A stretch of DNA of 64,000 nt from Calliphora vicina (GCF_958450345.1 NC_088781.1:28311857-28375856); one strand, 5' to 3'; shown: positions 33,816 through 46,702, counted from the stretch's first letter. The notes: generated from the letters alone by a model not told the origin. Numbers and translations are program-made.

Positions 33816-34909
33816 CAAATTAGAAGTAGGCATTGATTTTATAAACCAAATTATTTTTTGTACCAAATTTTTTTTAAATACATATATTTTCAATTAAATT
33901 TAAAAATTTAAAATTAACAAATGTTGTGGTTTTCTTTGCTCTGAAAAACTGCTCATTTCAAAACTAATATACAACATTTACATAAAAAAATCGTATAAAA
34001 TTTAATGAACGAAGAATCCCGCATTACTATACAAAAAGTTGTTGAATTAAAAATTCCTAACAAGCCATTTTCACCATAAACATACATTCACACCAATCCA
34101 CATACATACAAACATACTTACACAGTGATAACAATTCTCGATTAATACCCATAACGACCTAATTTGAAAATAAAAGCAATGAAAAAATAAGTTTTTTGTA
34201 GACTTAAAATTGTTATTTATTTGCCACATAAAAATAAATATTTCTAAACTACCCACTTAAGGCTGCTTTTTTGGGCTTTTTAACACTCACTTTAAACGAA
34301 TATTAGTTTCATACAATTCACATTTACTAACTGCTTGCGTCTTTCTTACCTTTTCCTGCATAAAAGCATTAAAGAGTGTAGCCAGCAGATACTTGTTACC
34401 ACTATTACACTGCCTTTGGCGAGATAAATGTTATATTTATAAGTGTAATATGGTAAAGAAAAAACAAAATATACAAACAATAAATTAGCTCACAGAAAAA
34501 ATGGGGGAAAACGAGAACAAAAATAGAAGAAAACTGAAACAGCTTAATCGAATTGTATTCGTATTTGGCTTTATTGCTCAGACCATCTGGTTTTTCTACT
34601 TTACCTTACAAAATATAAGAAGACACAACGAATTTGTGTCAATGTGTTTGTTAGAGTGACAGTTGGATGATGGTGGTTGCTACATTAATGCTAACAAGCT
34701 TGTTGTGCCCTACACAGCGAATGGATATTTTCTAATAGTTATATTAAGTTGGAGTCTAGATTCAACAAAACGTTTGGATGAAATCGATGCTGTTTTAATA
34801 TGTACAGTGTGTAACGGCTACTTGCAACATGTTTATAAACATTTCCATCAGTAGAATCATATGATAAAATGCAGTTATTAGCATTGTTTTTAAATATGGC
34901 AACATTAAA
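33816..34909. other. No gene seen; noncoding DNA
   Basis: AT-rich, with CATACA-type microsatellite near 34090-34120. No repeat family shared with the window. Confidence 0.5.
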
Positions 34910-35210
34910 TGTTAAAGCTGCTAACATTAACATTGAAGCTGCTAAAAGCTCTAGAAATAGAATATTCTAGTTTTGTCCGTTACGATAATTCATGAATCTG
35001 CTGGAAGATGGCACTGTATATAAATAGTGGCAGCGTTAGCAGTCAGTTTAGTTTATCATAGACGCTGTTAGAATAAACATTAACTGCATTACCAGTGTAT
35101 TCTTGTACATTATAAGGCGTGTATTCCTGCGAATTATAAACGTGTATATGTGTATACACACGGAGTGAGTGACTATTTAAATATTGTTGGGTAAATTTCA
35201 ATAAATAACA
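34910..35210 (+). mobile_element. Probable solo LTR
   Basis: Begins TGTTAAAGC and ends AATAAATAACA, so short inverted ends TGTTA/TAACA. It contains a promoter-like TATAAATAG at 35019-35027, an initiator-like GTCAGTTTAGTT downstream and an AATAAA near the end. It is related in order to 40584-40951 on the other strand (AGATGGCACTG..TATAAATAG, GACGC..GAATAAACAT, CTTGTACATTATAA, AATAAATAA). No target duplication was seen, and the foldback MITE at 35211 abuts it. No internal retrotransposon genes were found nearby. Confidence 0.45.
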
Positions 35211-36004
35211 CTGTGTGTAATTTTTTGAGTCATGGAAAAATAACCATATACGGACACCACTACGTGATAAAAGACCAAAAAAAATACCCTTGTCTCCCAG
35301 TTTTGCCCAAAGTCATTAAATTTTTTGTGTGCCCCCAAAGATTAGGAGCCTCGGTGTCATTTTGCAAAAAAGTGATCATTTTCTCAGGCTCATATCTTGC
35401 AAACAGTTCGGTATTTTGATTTACTCTCTAAGGCAAAGTTGTAGCACTTGTCATAAAGAATTGTGAACATATAAAATCAGGTTCAGGTCCATAGGTAACA
35501 AACCGTTAAAAATTTAGGGAAACAATCAACTACAAAAATTTACCTATGATCTCAATACACAACCTTCTAGAACATATTAACTTCCTAGGAATGATTCTTA
35601 TACCGTTTAGGTAGGTCAATATAAGTTTATGGGCCATAAACTATTAAATTATTATAAACTAAAGCATACTTTTAGGCAGCTTAAAAAATTATTTCGATTT
35701 TTTTAAAGATTTTTGCGATTTTGATCTTGAATATGAAGTTTTTTGATTTTATATGTATACAATTGTTGTTCTTTATGACAAGGGCTACAACTTTGCCTTA
35801 GAGAGTAAATCAAATCAATTCCGAACTGTTTGCAAGATATGAGCCTGAGAAAATGATCACTTTTTTGCATAAATGCCACCCAGGCACCAAATCTTTGTGG
35901 CCCATAAAAAAAGTGCATGACTTTTGGCAAAACTGGTCTTTTTTTTTGGTCTTTACTTCAAAATAACTATAAGTATATGGTTATTTTTTTCGTGTTGCAC
36001 TGTG
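35211..36004. mobile_element. Foldback MITE, copy C (most complete)
   Basis: Left arm about 35211-35475, right arm about 35740-36004. Arms carry 'aaccatatacggacaccac', 'gtgataaaagacc', the 'cattttctcaggctcatatc' block, and 'aggcaaagttgtagc', each mirrored. The centre (35490-35700) is unique, with 'aacttcctaggaatgattct'. Right terminus GTGTTGCACTGTGTA. Noncoding. Confidence 0.85.
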
Positions 36005-36656
36005 TAAAGAGTTGTTACAATTTTAAACTACTATCAAAAGAATTAGGTTTATTGGAAATAAATCACCGTTTTTAAAAGATAGAAACGTAAAAATATTGTG
36101 ACTGTTAGCAGACTGAGAAAACTGAAAAAGAAACTGTAGCTTTATTGCTTTAATCTCGAAAAAGTTGACTCCTTAATACAAATAAACTCTTGCTACATCT
36201 TGTCCATTATTTGTTTGGGGATGTTGAAAAATGAAACTCCTTGGATTGGAATTACTTGCTTGTCAGACTTATTTTTAAAGTCTCTATAAAGTCGACTTGA
36301 CCGTTTCAAAAAGTTTTACCGCCGCTTTAACCATCTTCAGGAATATATTTTGTTTTTGGAGACACCTTATGCTGGTTGCACACATACCTCTACTTTATTG
36401 AGTCTTACGTTTCTATAAGTATTTGGTATCTGTTTTATTTGACTACAAATACATACACACATAAATATGTATATTAGAGTGGCACTTATTTTACACTTAT
36501 TAAATTTTCTATGCTCCCAAGGTCTGGTTTACGTGGTAGTTCACTAATTGCGAACAATCAAGTAGAGTCGAAGGGTCTAAAATTGTCCTTCGTCATCTAT
36601 AAACCAAAGCCTGAAAATTTTGAGGTCAAAGTAGAAAAATTTTAAAAAATAACTTT
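36005..36656. other. No gene seen; noncoding DNA
   Basis: AT-rich; from 36474 a 'tagagtggcacttatttt' start resembles a hAT-type end and 37118-37128 has the opposing GGGCCACCCTA. The flanks do not show a duplication, so an enclosing element is only a possibility. Confidence 0.4.
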
Positions 36657-36975
36657 TGAACATATCTACGAGCATAGAGAATAGAGATAGAGCGGAAACT
36701 TTCCTGTCAAAGACCTAACTCAATTGTCATAAACCTAAGTGGTGAAAAAAAATACAATTATAACTGTTGAACATATCTATGAGCATAGAGAATAGACATA
36801 GAGCGGAAACTCTCTTGTTAAAGACCTAACTCAGTTGTCATAAACTATGTGAAAACAAAATCACACATACGAGTTTTGTTTTTGTTTTCACATAGTTTTT
36901 TTCTACTAATACATTCTCACCACTTAGATCTTTGACAGGAGAGTTTCCGGTCTATGTGTATTTATCTATGTTTAT
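36657..36975. repeat. Duplicated and inverted 'agagcggaaact' repeat
   Basis: Two direct copies about 107 bp apart (GAACATATCTACGAGCATAG, AGCGGAAACT, GTCAAAGACCTAACTCA) are followed by an inverted copy (ATCTTTGACAGGAGAGTTTC). The words GCATAGAGAAT and TGTCA-AAACCTA are shared with the 182-bp MITE at 7422, so this is probably a relative of that family. Confidence 0.55.
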
Positions 36976-39411
36976 GGGTATTAAATACAAAAAATATTAG
37001 ATTTTTTTATAATTTAATCTAAAATTTGTTTTGAAAATATCTCTACTTTGGATCAAACTTCTAAAAAATTACAAATTACAACTTCTAAATGTTATCCGAC
37101 AATTTTACACCTTGCGAGGGCCACCCTAATGTTCACCGTATGAAGTTATGTATGTGCATGTAAAAGTATATTTCAAACCTAAAGGATATTTCCAGCCAAC
37201 GTAAGATATTGCAGCCAATATCATATTAACGATTATATGGGATTTAACGGTAAAAAATATGACCACAATCATTAATACGGACAAAAACCAATGTCGCAGC
37301 AGTTCAATATGAAGACATGCCTCCTCTCCTGCTGCAGCAGGTCGTTTAAATGTATACGAATATTCTTTTAAGTGGTTTAAAAGGAAGAAAAAAAACGTTA
37401 TGGTTCAGATGGTGGGATTATAGATTTGAATAATAAATGTATGAGTATTTTATTTTTGTGTGTATTATTTATGAAAGAATAAGCACTTCTTTGGTAGTGG
37501 AAGAATTTATTGTTATTGTTTTACAATATCTAGTTTTAGGGAAAGCCTTAATGGAATAAGCTGAAATGTATTACTCGAGATTTAAATAATGAAAAACTGA
37601 TATAGAAATAAGTGTGATGAAGTAACCATGACTGCTTAAATATTGATATTTTTGTTAAATAAAATATTTTTTTAATTAAGCAAGGTTTATTTAAAAAAAA
37701 TACAGAAATGATAAAAAATATTTTCATTCCCGTTCTACATAGACTTTTTCGTTTTAAAATAAGCGTACTCGTACAATAGCTTGTACAATATTAGTCCAAC
37801 ACAAAGTGATTTAGAAACTTTTTTTTTTGGAAATAATTCGGTATCTCGGGAACTATTACAGATATTGTTACGAAATTTCACATGGTTGGACCTGAGGTGT
37901 TTTCTAGTTGACTTGCGTTTATTAAGCATCCTATCGCTAATGGGAATCAGTGTGTAGCCCCTCAAATTTGGTCACCTAAATTTTTTTAAAAAATCCATTT
38001 AATTTTGCTCGATCTTTTTATGGCTTTTTAGATATGGCGAACAGTGCATTGTTCAATGGACAAAATTCAAAAACAAGATCATGTCATTGATGTTAATGAA
38101 ATTTATATTTTTCAATAGACAACTAAATAACGCATTCGTGCAAAAAAGATTTTTTATAAATATCTTTTTTTGTCGTCACAGAGGTCGCTAAACATAAATT
38201 TTATGGAGAAAAATATATTTTTTTTAGGTAAACTTAAATAATTGTTAAAAGTTCGTTTTAAAAGATATAAACTTGCGATTGATGGCAAATGAAAGAATAT
38301 AAATGTGAAATTATGAGAAATTACTGTTTTTATCAAAAAAAGTTTAATAATTAACATTTTTTTATTGTAAGCCTGAAATTCTAAAACTTTGTTGGAATAT
38401 TAGTAAAATATATGTTAATCTATTTTGATTATGTTTTACTATAGAATAGCCTTAAGTGTTATCTATAAGAAAATGTAATCATTAGTTGTCCTTTCGTATG
38501 AAAACTATTAAAATTTTGTTTTTGTTTAAATGTATAAATTCACATTTTGTAAATTGTCAATTTGATGGTTTGGGGAAATAGCTCCAGATTTTTGGTTTTT
38601 TATAAAATAATACCGTTTTTTCTTTTAAATAACTAAGAATTATTGCGTTATTTAACTAAAGTAGTTTAATGGCATAAAGTGTATTAATAGGTCTTTATTT
38701 GGTTCTTGATGTTCTATGTTTTTTAGCTGAAATCCAAAAAAAATGCCAAAGTTTGATTTAATTTTGAAAACAAACATGTTTATCAATTTTAAATGTTTTT
38801 TTTTAATTTTATCTAATGCCTATCTCTTATTTATTATAATGTGAAGTCATTATTTGTCCGTTTTGACTAGAACTTTAAAAAAAAAATGTTTTTGATGGCA
38901 CCCATAAATAATAAATTTTTACCGTAAATGTAAGTAACTCAATAATTGAATATAACCTACATATCCTTAAGTTGAGATAGTAATATGAGCTTCTGCTGAT
39001 ATTACGAATACTTAAAGTATAATCCAACATCCAGTTTCTAATATTACTGCTGAACCACAAGTCTATGAACATTTTAAAATGTCCGTCTATCCGTCCTTCC
39101 GAATTTAGAAAAAGGATATATGACATAAAAAAATTAGATGTTATACAGGATATTGAAATCTTGATTTCTTGGATTTATGAATATCCTTCCGATGAAATTT
39201 TCATAATTTTGCGTCTAATATTATAAGAGACCAATAATTTCTGAAAATTAATAATTTTATTCAGGTTTATAGGTTTTTTAAGGAAAAGGATGTATGGCAG
39301 CCACCCGAATTCTTGCTGCGATTGTAATACAAATTTTCACAAACAACAATAACTTTATAAAAATGATTATAACCAAATTTTAAAGTGTTAGGAGTATAAC
39401 TGTGAATTTTT
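36976..39411. other. No gene seen; AT-rich noncoding DNA
   Basis: No recognised transposon, tandem repeat or domain-bearing frame over about 2.4 kb. Short frames on both strands are low-complexity. Confidence 0.45.
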
Positions 39412-40139
39412 ATACCCTACACCACCATAGTGGGGTGGGTATTATGCGTTTGTGCAGATGTTTGTAACGCCCAAAAATATTAGTCTAACACCCACCTTAA
39501 AGTATACCGATCGACCGATTAAACGATGTCCGTCCGTCCGTCCGTCTGGTCGGCTGGCTGGCTGTCCATGTAAACCTTGTGCGCAGAGTACAGGTCGCAA
39601 TTTTGAAGATATTTCGATGAAATTTGATACATATTATTTTTTCGCCTCAAGGACCAAGCCTATTGAAACTGGCTGAAATCGGTCCATTATTTCACCTAGC
39701 CCCCATACAAATGTCCTCCCGAAATTCAACTTTATCGGTCATAAATGTTTAATTTAAATATGTATCTCCACAAATTCCGCTCCAAATAAGTTTTATATAC
39801 ACAAAATTCATGTCACCAAATTTTGTTACGATCGGTCCATAATTAGTCATAGCTCCCATATAGACCCGCTTCCGAAAATCACTTTAACGTGCATAAATCG
39901 CTTAAAAATGTTGGTAAACACACAAAATTCAACATAGTTAACTTTAATATAGACATAAATCACACGACCTAATTTCATGATGATCGGTCCATAATTGGTC
40001 ATAGCCCCCATATAACCCCACTTCCGAAAATCACTCAAAAATATAAATTATTGAAATTTTAAAAGAAAATTTTTTTTGCTCTTTTACTTAGTGTAGGGTA
40101 TTATATGGTTGGGCTTGACCGACCATACTTTCTTACTTG
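39412..40139 (+). mobile_element. Helentron/DINE-like element, copy near full length
   Basis: Starts TATACCCTACACCACCATAG and, after TTTT, reads GTGGGGTGGGTATTATG. A GTCCGTCCGTCCGTCTGGTC microsatellite is at about 39528. It ends GTGTAGGGTATTATATGG, hairpin-like GGGCTTGACCGACC, then ATACTTTCTTACTTG. The start and end share an inverted ACCCTACAC word. At 728 bp it is about 95% alike to the copy at 44378 by eye. No coding frame. Confidence 0.9.
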
Positions 40140-40583
40140 TTCAAAATTATAAGTTCAGGATATATAGGAGGTACTCGTGTCCTTGCACGGATTTTTTCAA
40201 GAATTATATTTTTTCTTAATCTTACCAAAAGGTAATATTCTACTAATTTTTATTCGTCTGCAATATCTCCTTCTATTTTTGTCCATTGCCTATATGAAAA
40301 CAAATTTTTTTTATTTTTAAAATATCAGCTATATTGGCTAACTTAAACTGACATAACACCCCCCAGAACTATCCAAACTTGGCCAATTTAAAAAATTTCG
40401 GTTTGAGTAAAAAATTCTAAAAACGCAAAGCACTGATCTTTGAAAAAGCTCAATAATTATATAACCCTATATGTTGTTTAAATATCTAGTTACGTTTTAA
40501 CCTTTTCAAAACGTTAGTTTATTTCCTTTAAATAAACCGGATACTTTTGATTGCAAATAAAAGCCGTTTAGTAGTTTAAAAAT
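40140..40583. other. No gene seen; noncoding DNA
   Basis: AT-rich; no feature recognised. Confidence 0.45.
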
Positions 40584-40951
40584 TGTAACAACTCTTTATT
40601 TATTCAAAATGTACAACAACCACAGAATTAAATAGCCCATCAATGTTTTTTTATACACGTTCATAAATTCTCAGAAATACAGACACAATTTATAATGTAC
40701 ACGAATTTACTTGAAAAAAAACATAGCACACTTTAAGGCACTCAGTTGATGTTTATTCGAGAAGCGTCTCTGATAAAACTCACTCACGACTGCAACCTCT
40801 GTCACTATTTATAGCACTGCATAACCATCTAGAAATCTCTATTTCTACAATGTTCTTTAACTGAATATTCGAATTCGAATACAGCGTTGCCAACTTACGA
40901 TCAATGGTCAACTGAATACTTTTCTTTAATAATGCCCACAGATATGTTACA
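40584..40951 (-). mobile_element. Probable solo LTR, reverse orientation
   Basis: On the minus strand it begins TGTAACATATCTGTGGGC and ends AAAGAGTTGTTACA. TATAAATAGTGACAGAGG lies mid-way, followed by 'gagacgcttctcgaataaac' and a late AATAAATAAAG. Promoter-like box, poly-A signal and TG...CA ends fit an LTR. It is homologous to 34910-35210 on the other strand. No clear target duplication (GTTT flanks are possible only if the end is redefined) and no neighbouring gag-pol. Confidence 0.5.
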
Positions 40952-41934
40952 GTTTGCTATTACAGCACTGTTATTTGAAAGCATTATGCTACTTTTAAAT
41001 CAGCCCTTAAAATCGTTATATTTGAATTCAAGTACAATTTCGTAACAATATACAAAATCTTTTGTACTATCACACTATAAAAAACATAACTTTTGGAACA
41101 CATTTTTCCCGTTTTAGAAATTTCGGTATTTTCAAATTAAAAGTGTCAAAAATTTTAATGTCATTGATTTAAGGACATTTGAGTCTTTATTAATTCCAAA
41201 TTTTGTTATGATATCTTTAACTGTTAACATTTTACAATAATTCAAATTATATGTATATTTTTCTTCATGGAAAATCACCATTTCATAATTTTTTTTAGTT
41301 TTTAAGATAACGGATGTGAGAAAAATTTTTAAAATTATTTAATTTTACTAAGATATCAATCTTCAAGTACTAAGCTTTCCACCAATATCAAATACTTATA
41401 TAAAAAGTATATATTTGCTCTACAGAAGCTCCACAAACCTTGCTCTCTTTGAAAAATTTTAACGTAGAAATAAGAGAACTTTTTTCAAATTGGAATGTTT
41501 TATTTTTTTAACAAATTTAAACGATTTTTTTCGCTAAATGATGCAATAATTCCTTTAAGAACTTAAAATTTCAGTATGTATTATGTATTTTTACTAGCAA
41601 TGTAACGTTTAATGTTGTAAATACACATTGTTCTGTTTTTGTAACACAATTTTATTCGGATAACTGATTTTGTTGCTAACCAATATCGGGTTCTATAAAT
41701 AGCAGTATATTCTTTAATTACTTAAACTTTCCTTAAAAGAATTTAATTTTCCCTTCAAACCCACCCTATTACAAATTAATTTTTATGAAATCTTAAAAAT
41801 ATATTTCACTCCATTGCAACAGGAAATAAAAAATAAACTATTCATTTTTCTAACTCCTCATGCTGCCACATCCTGGCACATCCTTTATTAAATAAAGAAG
41901 ATAGAGAAAAAATCGTATACAATATTCTCTTTTT
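40952..41934. other. No gene seen; AT-rich noncoding DNA
   Basis: No repeat or reading frame of note. Confidence 0.45.
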
Positions 41935-42915
41935 TATACCCTTCAGCTTCGTGAGAAGGGTATATATAAGTTTGTCATTCCGTTTGTAATTTCTACATTT
42001 TTCATTTCCGACTCTATAAAGTATATATATTCTGGATCCTTATAGATAGCGGAGTCGATTAAGCCATGTCCGTCTGTCTGTCTGTCTGTCCGTCTGTCTG
42101 TCTGTCTGTCTGTTGAAATCAATTTTCTGAAGGCCCCAGATATATCCGGGATCCAAATCTTCAACAATTCTGTCAGACATACTTTCGAGAATTTTGCTAT
42201 TTAAAATCAGCAAAATCCGTCCATAAATAACGGAGATATGAGCAAAAATCCGAGACAACCTCTGAAAATTTCATCAAAAAACACAATGTATTGCATGCTT
42301 TGACAAAAAAACAACAAAACGTATGGTTGAATGTGCAAGCTTTGGGTATTTTTTTTTTTTTTTGTGTTTTGTTTCTTTTGGCGTTGTTGTTGCTTTTTAT
42401 ACAACTAAACGTTTGTTTGGTTGTGTGTTGGTTTTTTTGACAAAAAAACAACAAAACGTATGGTTGAATGTGCAAGCTTTGCGTATTTTGTTTTTTTGTG
42501 TGTTTTGTTTCTTTTGGCGTTGTTGTTGTTTTTAATACAACTAAACTTTTGTTTGGTTGTGTGTTGGTTTTTTTGACAAAAAATCAACAAATCGTATGTT
42601 TGAATGTGCATGCTTTGCGTATTTTGTTTTTCTTTTGTGTTTTGTTTCTTTTGGCGTTGTTGTCGTTTTTTATACAATTAAACGTATGTTTGGATGTGTG
42701 TTGCTCTCATTGCCTTGCGTATTTTGTTTTTGTTTTTTCTTTTGGTGTTCTGTTCGTTTGTTGTTTTTTGTGTTCTTGATAAATTTAGGATGCTGTACGC
42801 TGAAAGTGGGCAATGTACATACATACCTATATACTAATTATAAAAAATAATGCATCCACAACAAAGGTGAAGGGTATATAAGATTCGGCATAGCCGAATA
42901 TAGCACTCTTACTTG
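41935..42915 (+). mobile_element. Helentron/DINE-like element with internal tandem repeats
   Basis: After a TTTT target it starts TATACCCTTCAGCTTCGTG. Then come 'tctataaagtatatatattc', 'gcggagtcgattaagccatg', a GTCTGTCTGTCC microsatellite (42067-42113) and 'gttgaaatcaattttctg'. It ends GGTGAAGGGTATATAAG, the hairpin TTCGGCATAGCCGAA, TATAGCACTCTTACTTG. This is the textbook DINE/Helentron order. At 981 bp it is enlarged by the 137-bp tandem repeat at 42301-42760. Non-autonomous. Confidence 0.92.
42301..42760 (+). repeat. 137-bp tandem repeat within the Helentron (about 3.4 units)
   Basis: Units start at about 42301, 42438 and 42574 (periods 137 and 136) with a partial fourth. Each has TGACAAAAAAACAACAAAAC, GTATGGTTGAATGTGCAAGC, 'tttcttttggcgttgttg' and TTTGGTTGTGTGTTGG. 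The G/T-rich strand produces several overlapping long open frames on both strands; these are artefacts of the repeat. Confidence 0.92.
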
Positions 42916-43984
42916 TTTAATCTCTAACGATTTTCATTTCAATAGATGTTGTGTATACATTTGGAATAATAAACCGGAAAGGATGCATATAACTGCATGG
43001 GTGCAACGCATTCAAGTAAACAATGCGGTTATAAAAATGATAATATTACAAAAAATTATGTAAATTTTAAATTAAAATAAAAAACCACTATAGAAATGGA
43101 AACAAAAACCAACAGAGACTTAAAATGAGAAAGAGAAGTAAAAAAAAAAAAAAAACTTATAAAAGATATAGTAAGAGAAGCAACAATGTTCCATATTTAA
43201 ACCACCTTCATTGACATCATCATCAGCAGCATAATCATCATCATCATCGGTTGTTGTCGTCATCAAAAGAATCCAACACATTTGCATTATTTATGCTATG
43301 GCAACAGTAACATTCAAATGCAGATTATATACCTTTGGTTTGCAACAAAAAAAAAAACTTAAGGAAATAGAAATTGTAACAAAAAAAACTTATTTTAGTA
43401 TATTACATAGAGAGTGTAAGTGAAAATAATAAAATTGATTTGCATTTTCTTCCACTTTATTATTGAAAAATTAAAATGTTGCCCGCAAGAGTTAAGCATA
43501 CAAAATGCAAATCAGTTATAGACTACTAACAGCATAGTACATTTATAGAATATAAAGAAATATGAACGGAAACGGAAGACGCTCGAAAAAGGTAAATGCA
43601 GTCGAGTCACAATAGTAGTTGAGAGGATTTTTTGAAAAAAATAAGAAGACAGACATAAAAGCAAAAGAAACGAAGGATATATAAATTATTGTAAATTCAG
43701 TGGACAGCTGACGGAATTTTTTTAGATGAACTTATTATTAATGTGTACTTAAGATAAGGAGAAAATAGTTTTCTTAAAATTGCAGTTGTTATTTATGTGG
43801 ATATAAATTAAGGTGGCCCATATTTGACATTCAATGCTCCCAAAATTTGAGCAAAATCGGATAATGTTTCGGATATAAAACATTTTGTTTTTCATCCGAA
43901 ATTTGATATTTTAGATTTTCAAAAAATTTTTTAAACTAAATTTCCAAAAATTAAAAAAAAATGGCTTTCGTGTTGTAATCACTG
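42916..43984. other. No gene seen; noncoding DNA with a CATCAT microsatellite
   Basis: 43215-43265 holds CATCATCATCAGCAGCATAA and related trinucleotide repeats. 43810-43980 ('aggtggcccatatttgac', 'gagcaaaatcgg') could be one half of an older element whose other half lies after 45395, but this is not established. Confidence 0.45.
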
Positions 43985-45395
43985 TGTGTAATGTTTTGAG
44001 TCATGGAAAAATAACCATATACGGACACCACTACGTGATAAAAGACAAAACAAAAAGCCCTGTCTCCCAGTTTTGCCCAAAGTCATGCACTTTCTTTTAT
44101 GGGCCCCCATAGATTTGGGGCGTTGGTGTAATTTTTGAAAAAAAAAGTATTAATTTTCTCAGGCTCATATCTTGCAAACAGTTCGGAATTTTGATTTACG
44201 TTCAAAATTCAAGGAAACCATCAACTACAAAGATTTACCTAAGATCTCAGTAAACAACTTTCTAGAACATATTAACTTCCTAGGAATGATTCTTAATGCC
44301 GTTAGGGCCAAAAACTATTAAATTATTTTAAACTAAAGCATACTTTTGGCAGCTTTAAAAAATTTATATCGAATTTTTATACCCTACACCACCATAGTGG
44401 GGAGGGTATTATTTGTTTGTGCAGATGTCTGTAACGCCCAAAAATATTAGTCTAACACCCACCTTAAAGTATACCGATCGACTTAGAATCACATTCTGAG
44501 TCGATTAAGCGATGTCCGTCCGTCCGTCTGGTCGGCTGGCTGTCCATGTAAACCTTGTGCGCAGAGTACAGGTCGCAATTTTGAAGATATTTCGATCAAA
44601 TTTGGTACATATGATTTTTTCGGCTCAAGGGCCAAGCCTATTGAAACTGGCTGAAATCGGTCCACTATTTCACCTAGCCCCCATACAAATGTCCTCCCGA
44701 AATTGGACTTTATCGGTCATAAATGTTTAATTTATATATGTATCTCCACAAATTCCGCTCCCAATAAGTTTTATATACACAAAATTCATGTCAAAAAATT
44801 TTGTTACGATCGGTCCATAATTAGTCATAGCTCCCATATAGACCCGCTTCCGAAAATCACTTTAACGTGCATAAATCGCTTAAAAATGTTGGTAAACACA
44901 CACAATTTAACATAGTTAACTTTAATATAGACATAAATCTCACGGCCTAATTTCATGGTGATCGGTCCATAATTGGTCATAGCCCCCATATAACCGAAAA
45001 TCACTCAAAAATATAAATTATTGAAATTTTAAAAGAAGAATTTGTTTTGCTCTTTTACTTAGTGTAGGGTATTATATGGTCGGGCTTGACCGACCATACT
45101 TTCTTACTTGTTTATCTTGAAGATGAAGTTTTTTTTGATTTTATATGTTCAAAATTTTTGTTCTTTATGACAAGGGCTACGATTTTTCCTCAGAGAGAAA
45201 ATCAAAATTCCGATTGGTTTGCAAGATATGAGTTTGAGAAAATGATCACTTTTTGCAAAAAATTACACCGAGGACCGAAGACTTTGGGGCCCATAAAAAA
45301 AGTGCATAACATTTGGAGGACACGATTCTATTTTTTGTCTTTTATCATATACTGGTGTCCGTATATGGTTATACTTACATGACTTAAAAAATTCC
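43985..45395. mobile_element. Foldback MITE, copy D, split by a Helentron
   Basis: Left portion 43985-44377: CACTGTGTGTAATGTTTTG, 'aaccatatacggacaccac', 'aggctcatatcttgcaaac', 'aacttcctaggaatgattct'. Right portion 45111-45395: 'gaagatgaagttttttttga', the inverse arm and a right end that mirrors the left (ATGACTTAAAAAATTCC). The inserted Helentron lies at the T-rich site that in copy C reads 'gatttttttaaag'. Confidence 0.85.
44378..45110 (+). mobile_element. Helentron/DINE-like element nested in the foldback MITE
   Basis: Starts TATACCCTACACCACCATAG after GAATTTT, has 'aatcacattctgagtcgatt' and the CCGTCCGTCCGTCTGGTCGG microsatellite, and ends GGGCTTGACCGACC, ATACTTTCTTACTTG before TTT. It is 733 bp, very close to 39412-40139. 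T-tract targeting and no duplication fit Helentrons (family knowledge). Confidence 0.9.
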
Positions 45396-46702
45396 AATGC
45401 TGCAAACTTTTGCAAATTCGGATATCGTTTAAAGATTTCACATTTTAGTTGAAGTTTCGTGTTTTGAATCAAAGTAGCAATATTTTCCAAAAATTAAATG
45501 CTGCTAAACAATCCAATTCAAAATAGTTTTAATATTTAAATTTTTTTAACATCAAAAAAATCAACAAATTTTTTGCAAATCCCAAATTTTACATTTTCAA
45601 TATTTTTTTAAACTAAATTTTAAAAAATTAAAAAGATACATTTGGATTATAATTAACACCAAATGATAATTAAAAATGCAAATTCTAACAATTGTATATA
45701 TTATGGGTGAGCGTGGGAACCGTTTTGATATTGGCTGACCTCAAAGAAATGAAATTTTTAGTCTAACATTTTTTAAAATTATTTCCTAAAAAAACATGTC
45801 TTATAGCGTTTTCTTTTCTGGTACAAATGATGCCTCTCTTCAAATAATGTTGCCCTAAAACCCCGAAAATATGCTACATGTTTCAACCTCAATTTTATTA
45901 ATGGATTAGAAAGGCACCACTTTTTGAACAGATTTTGTTGTTATTGTTTTTGAAGTTCGTTTTTGTTAATGAAATAGTTTTTGCATTTTTTTTTGATTAA
46001 TAGTTTTAAAATGGAAGCAAAAAGTATAGTTTTAGAATATTTAGAAGCTACACACAATAAAATTGCATTAATGGTAATGGTTTTTGATCTATTGTGATCG
46101 TTAAAAATGTAACACATTATGAGGGCATGTGTAGCCTTTAATAAATGGTTCAAAATATGTTTGCAGCACTTTGTGTCAGAAGTTAACCAAAATAAATGTA
46201 ATAGCTGCTGCTGATGCTATTGCCTTCTTATAACAACTTCTTGCTTTTCTAAAAATTCTATTCTTAATATCCGATTGTTACAACTATAGCAGTAACAATA
46301 ACATCAGTTTTTTTCTATTTGAAATTAAAGTTCTGCAAACAGATGTACTATACATACAAATGAACGCATAAAGATCATCATTTATTTCTGTTCATTTTTT
46401 TATAAGCTCTAACACCCATCCTTTAATATTTTACTCAACACATACTACTCAGTCACTACTACTTTGTATTTTTGTAACACAAATGAAGAAAAAATTTAAA
46501 CTTGTGTTAAATGTTTTTCCAATGTATTTTCACTTAAAAGAGAAATAGGGGAAGGTGTTCTACAAAAGATGTTTTGATTTTGCTGATTTTTAATAACAAA
46601 ATTTTGCGACGTTCATATCTAGACATTTCCATAGAAAAGTCTATAGGGAACCAAAATTCAAATGTTAGTAAACAAAAAATTGGCCTGAAAACTGCAAATA
46701 TA
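45396..46702. other. No gene seen; AT-rich noncoding DNA
   Basis: No gene, tandem repeat or recognised element. The mariner copy starts at 46703. Confidence 0.45.

Noticed and set aside
36474..37128. Possible hAT-like element with TAGAGTGGC and GGGCCACCCTA ends
   Set aside because: The ends match poorly and the flanks show no 8-bp duplication.
42197..42850. Several overlapping open frames of 65-103 codons on both strands
   Set aside because: They arise because the 137-bp tandem repeat keeps frames open; the products are low-complexity F/V/C- or K/Q/N-rich repeats inside a Helentron.
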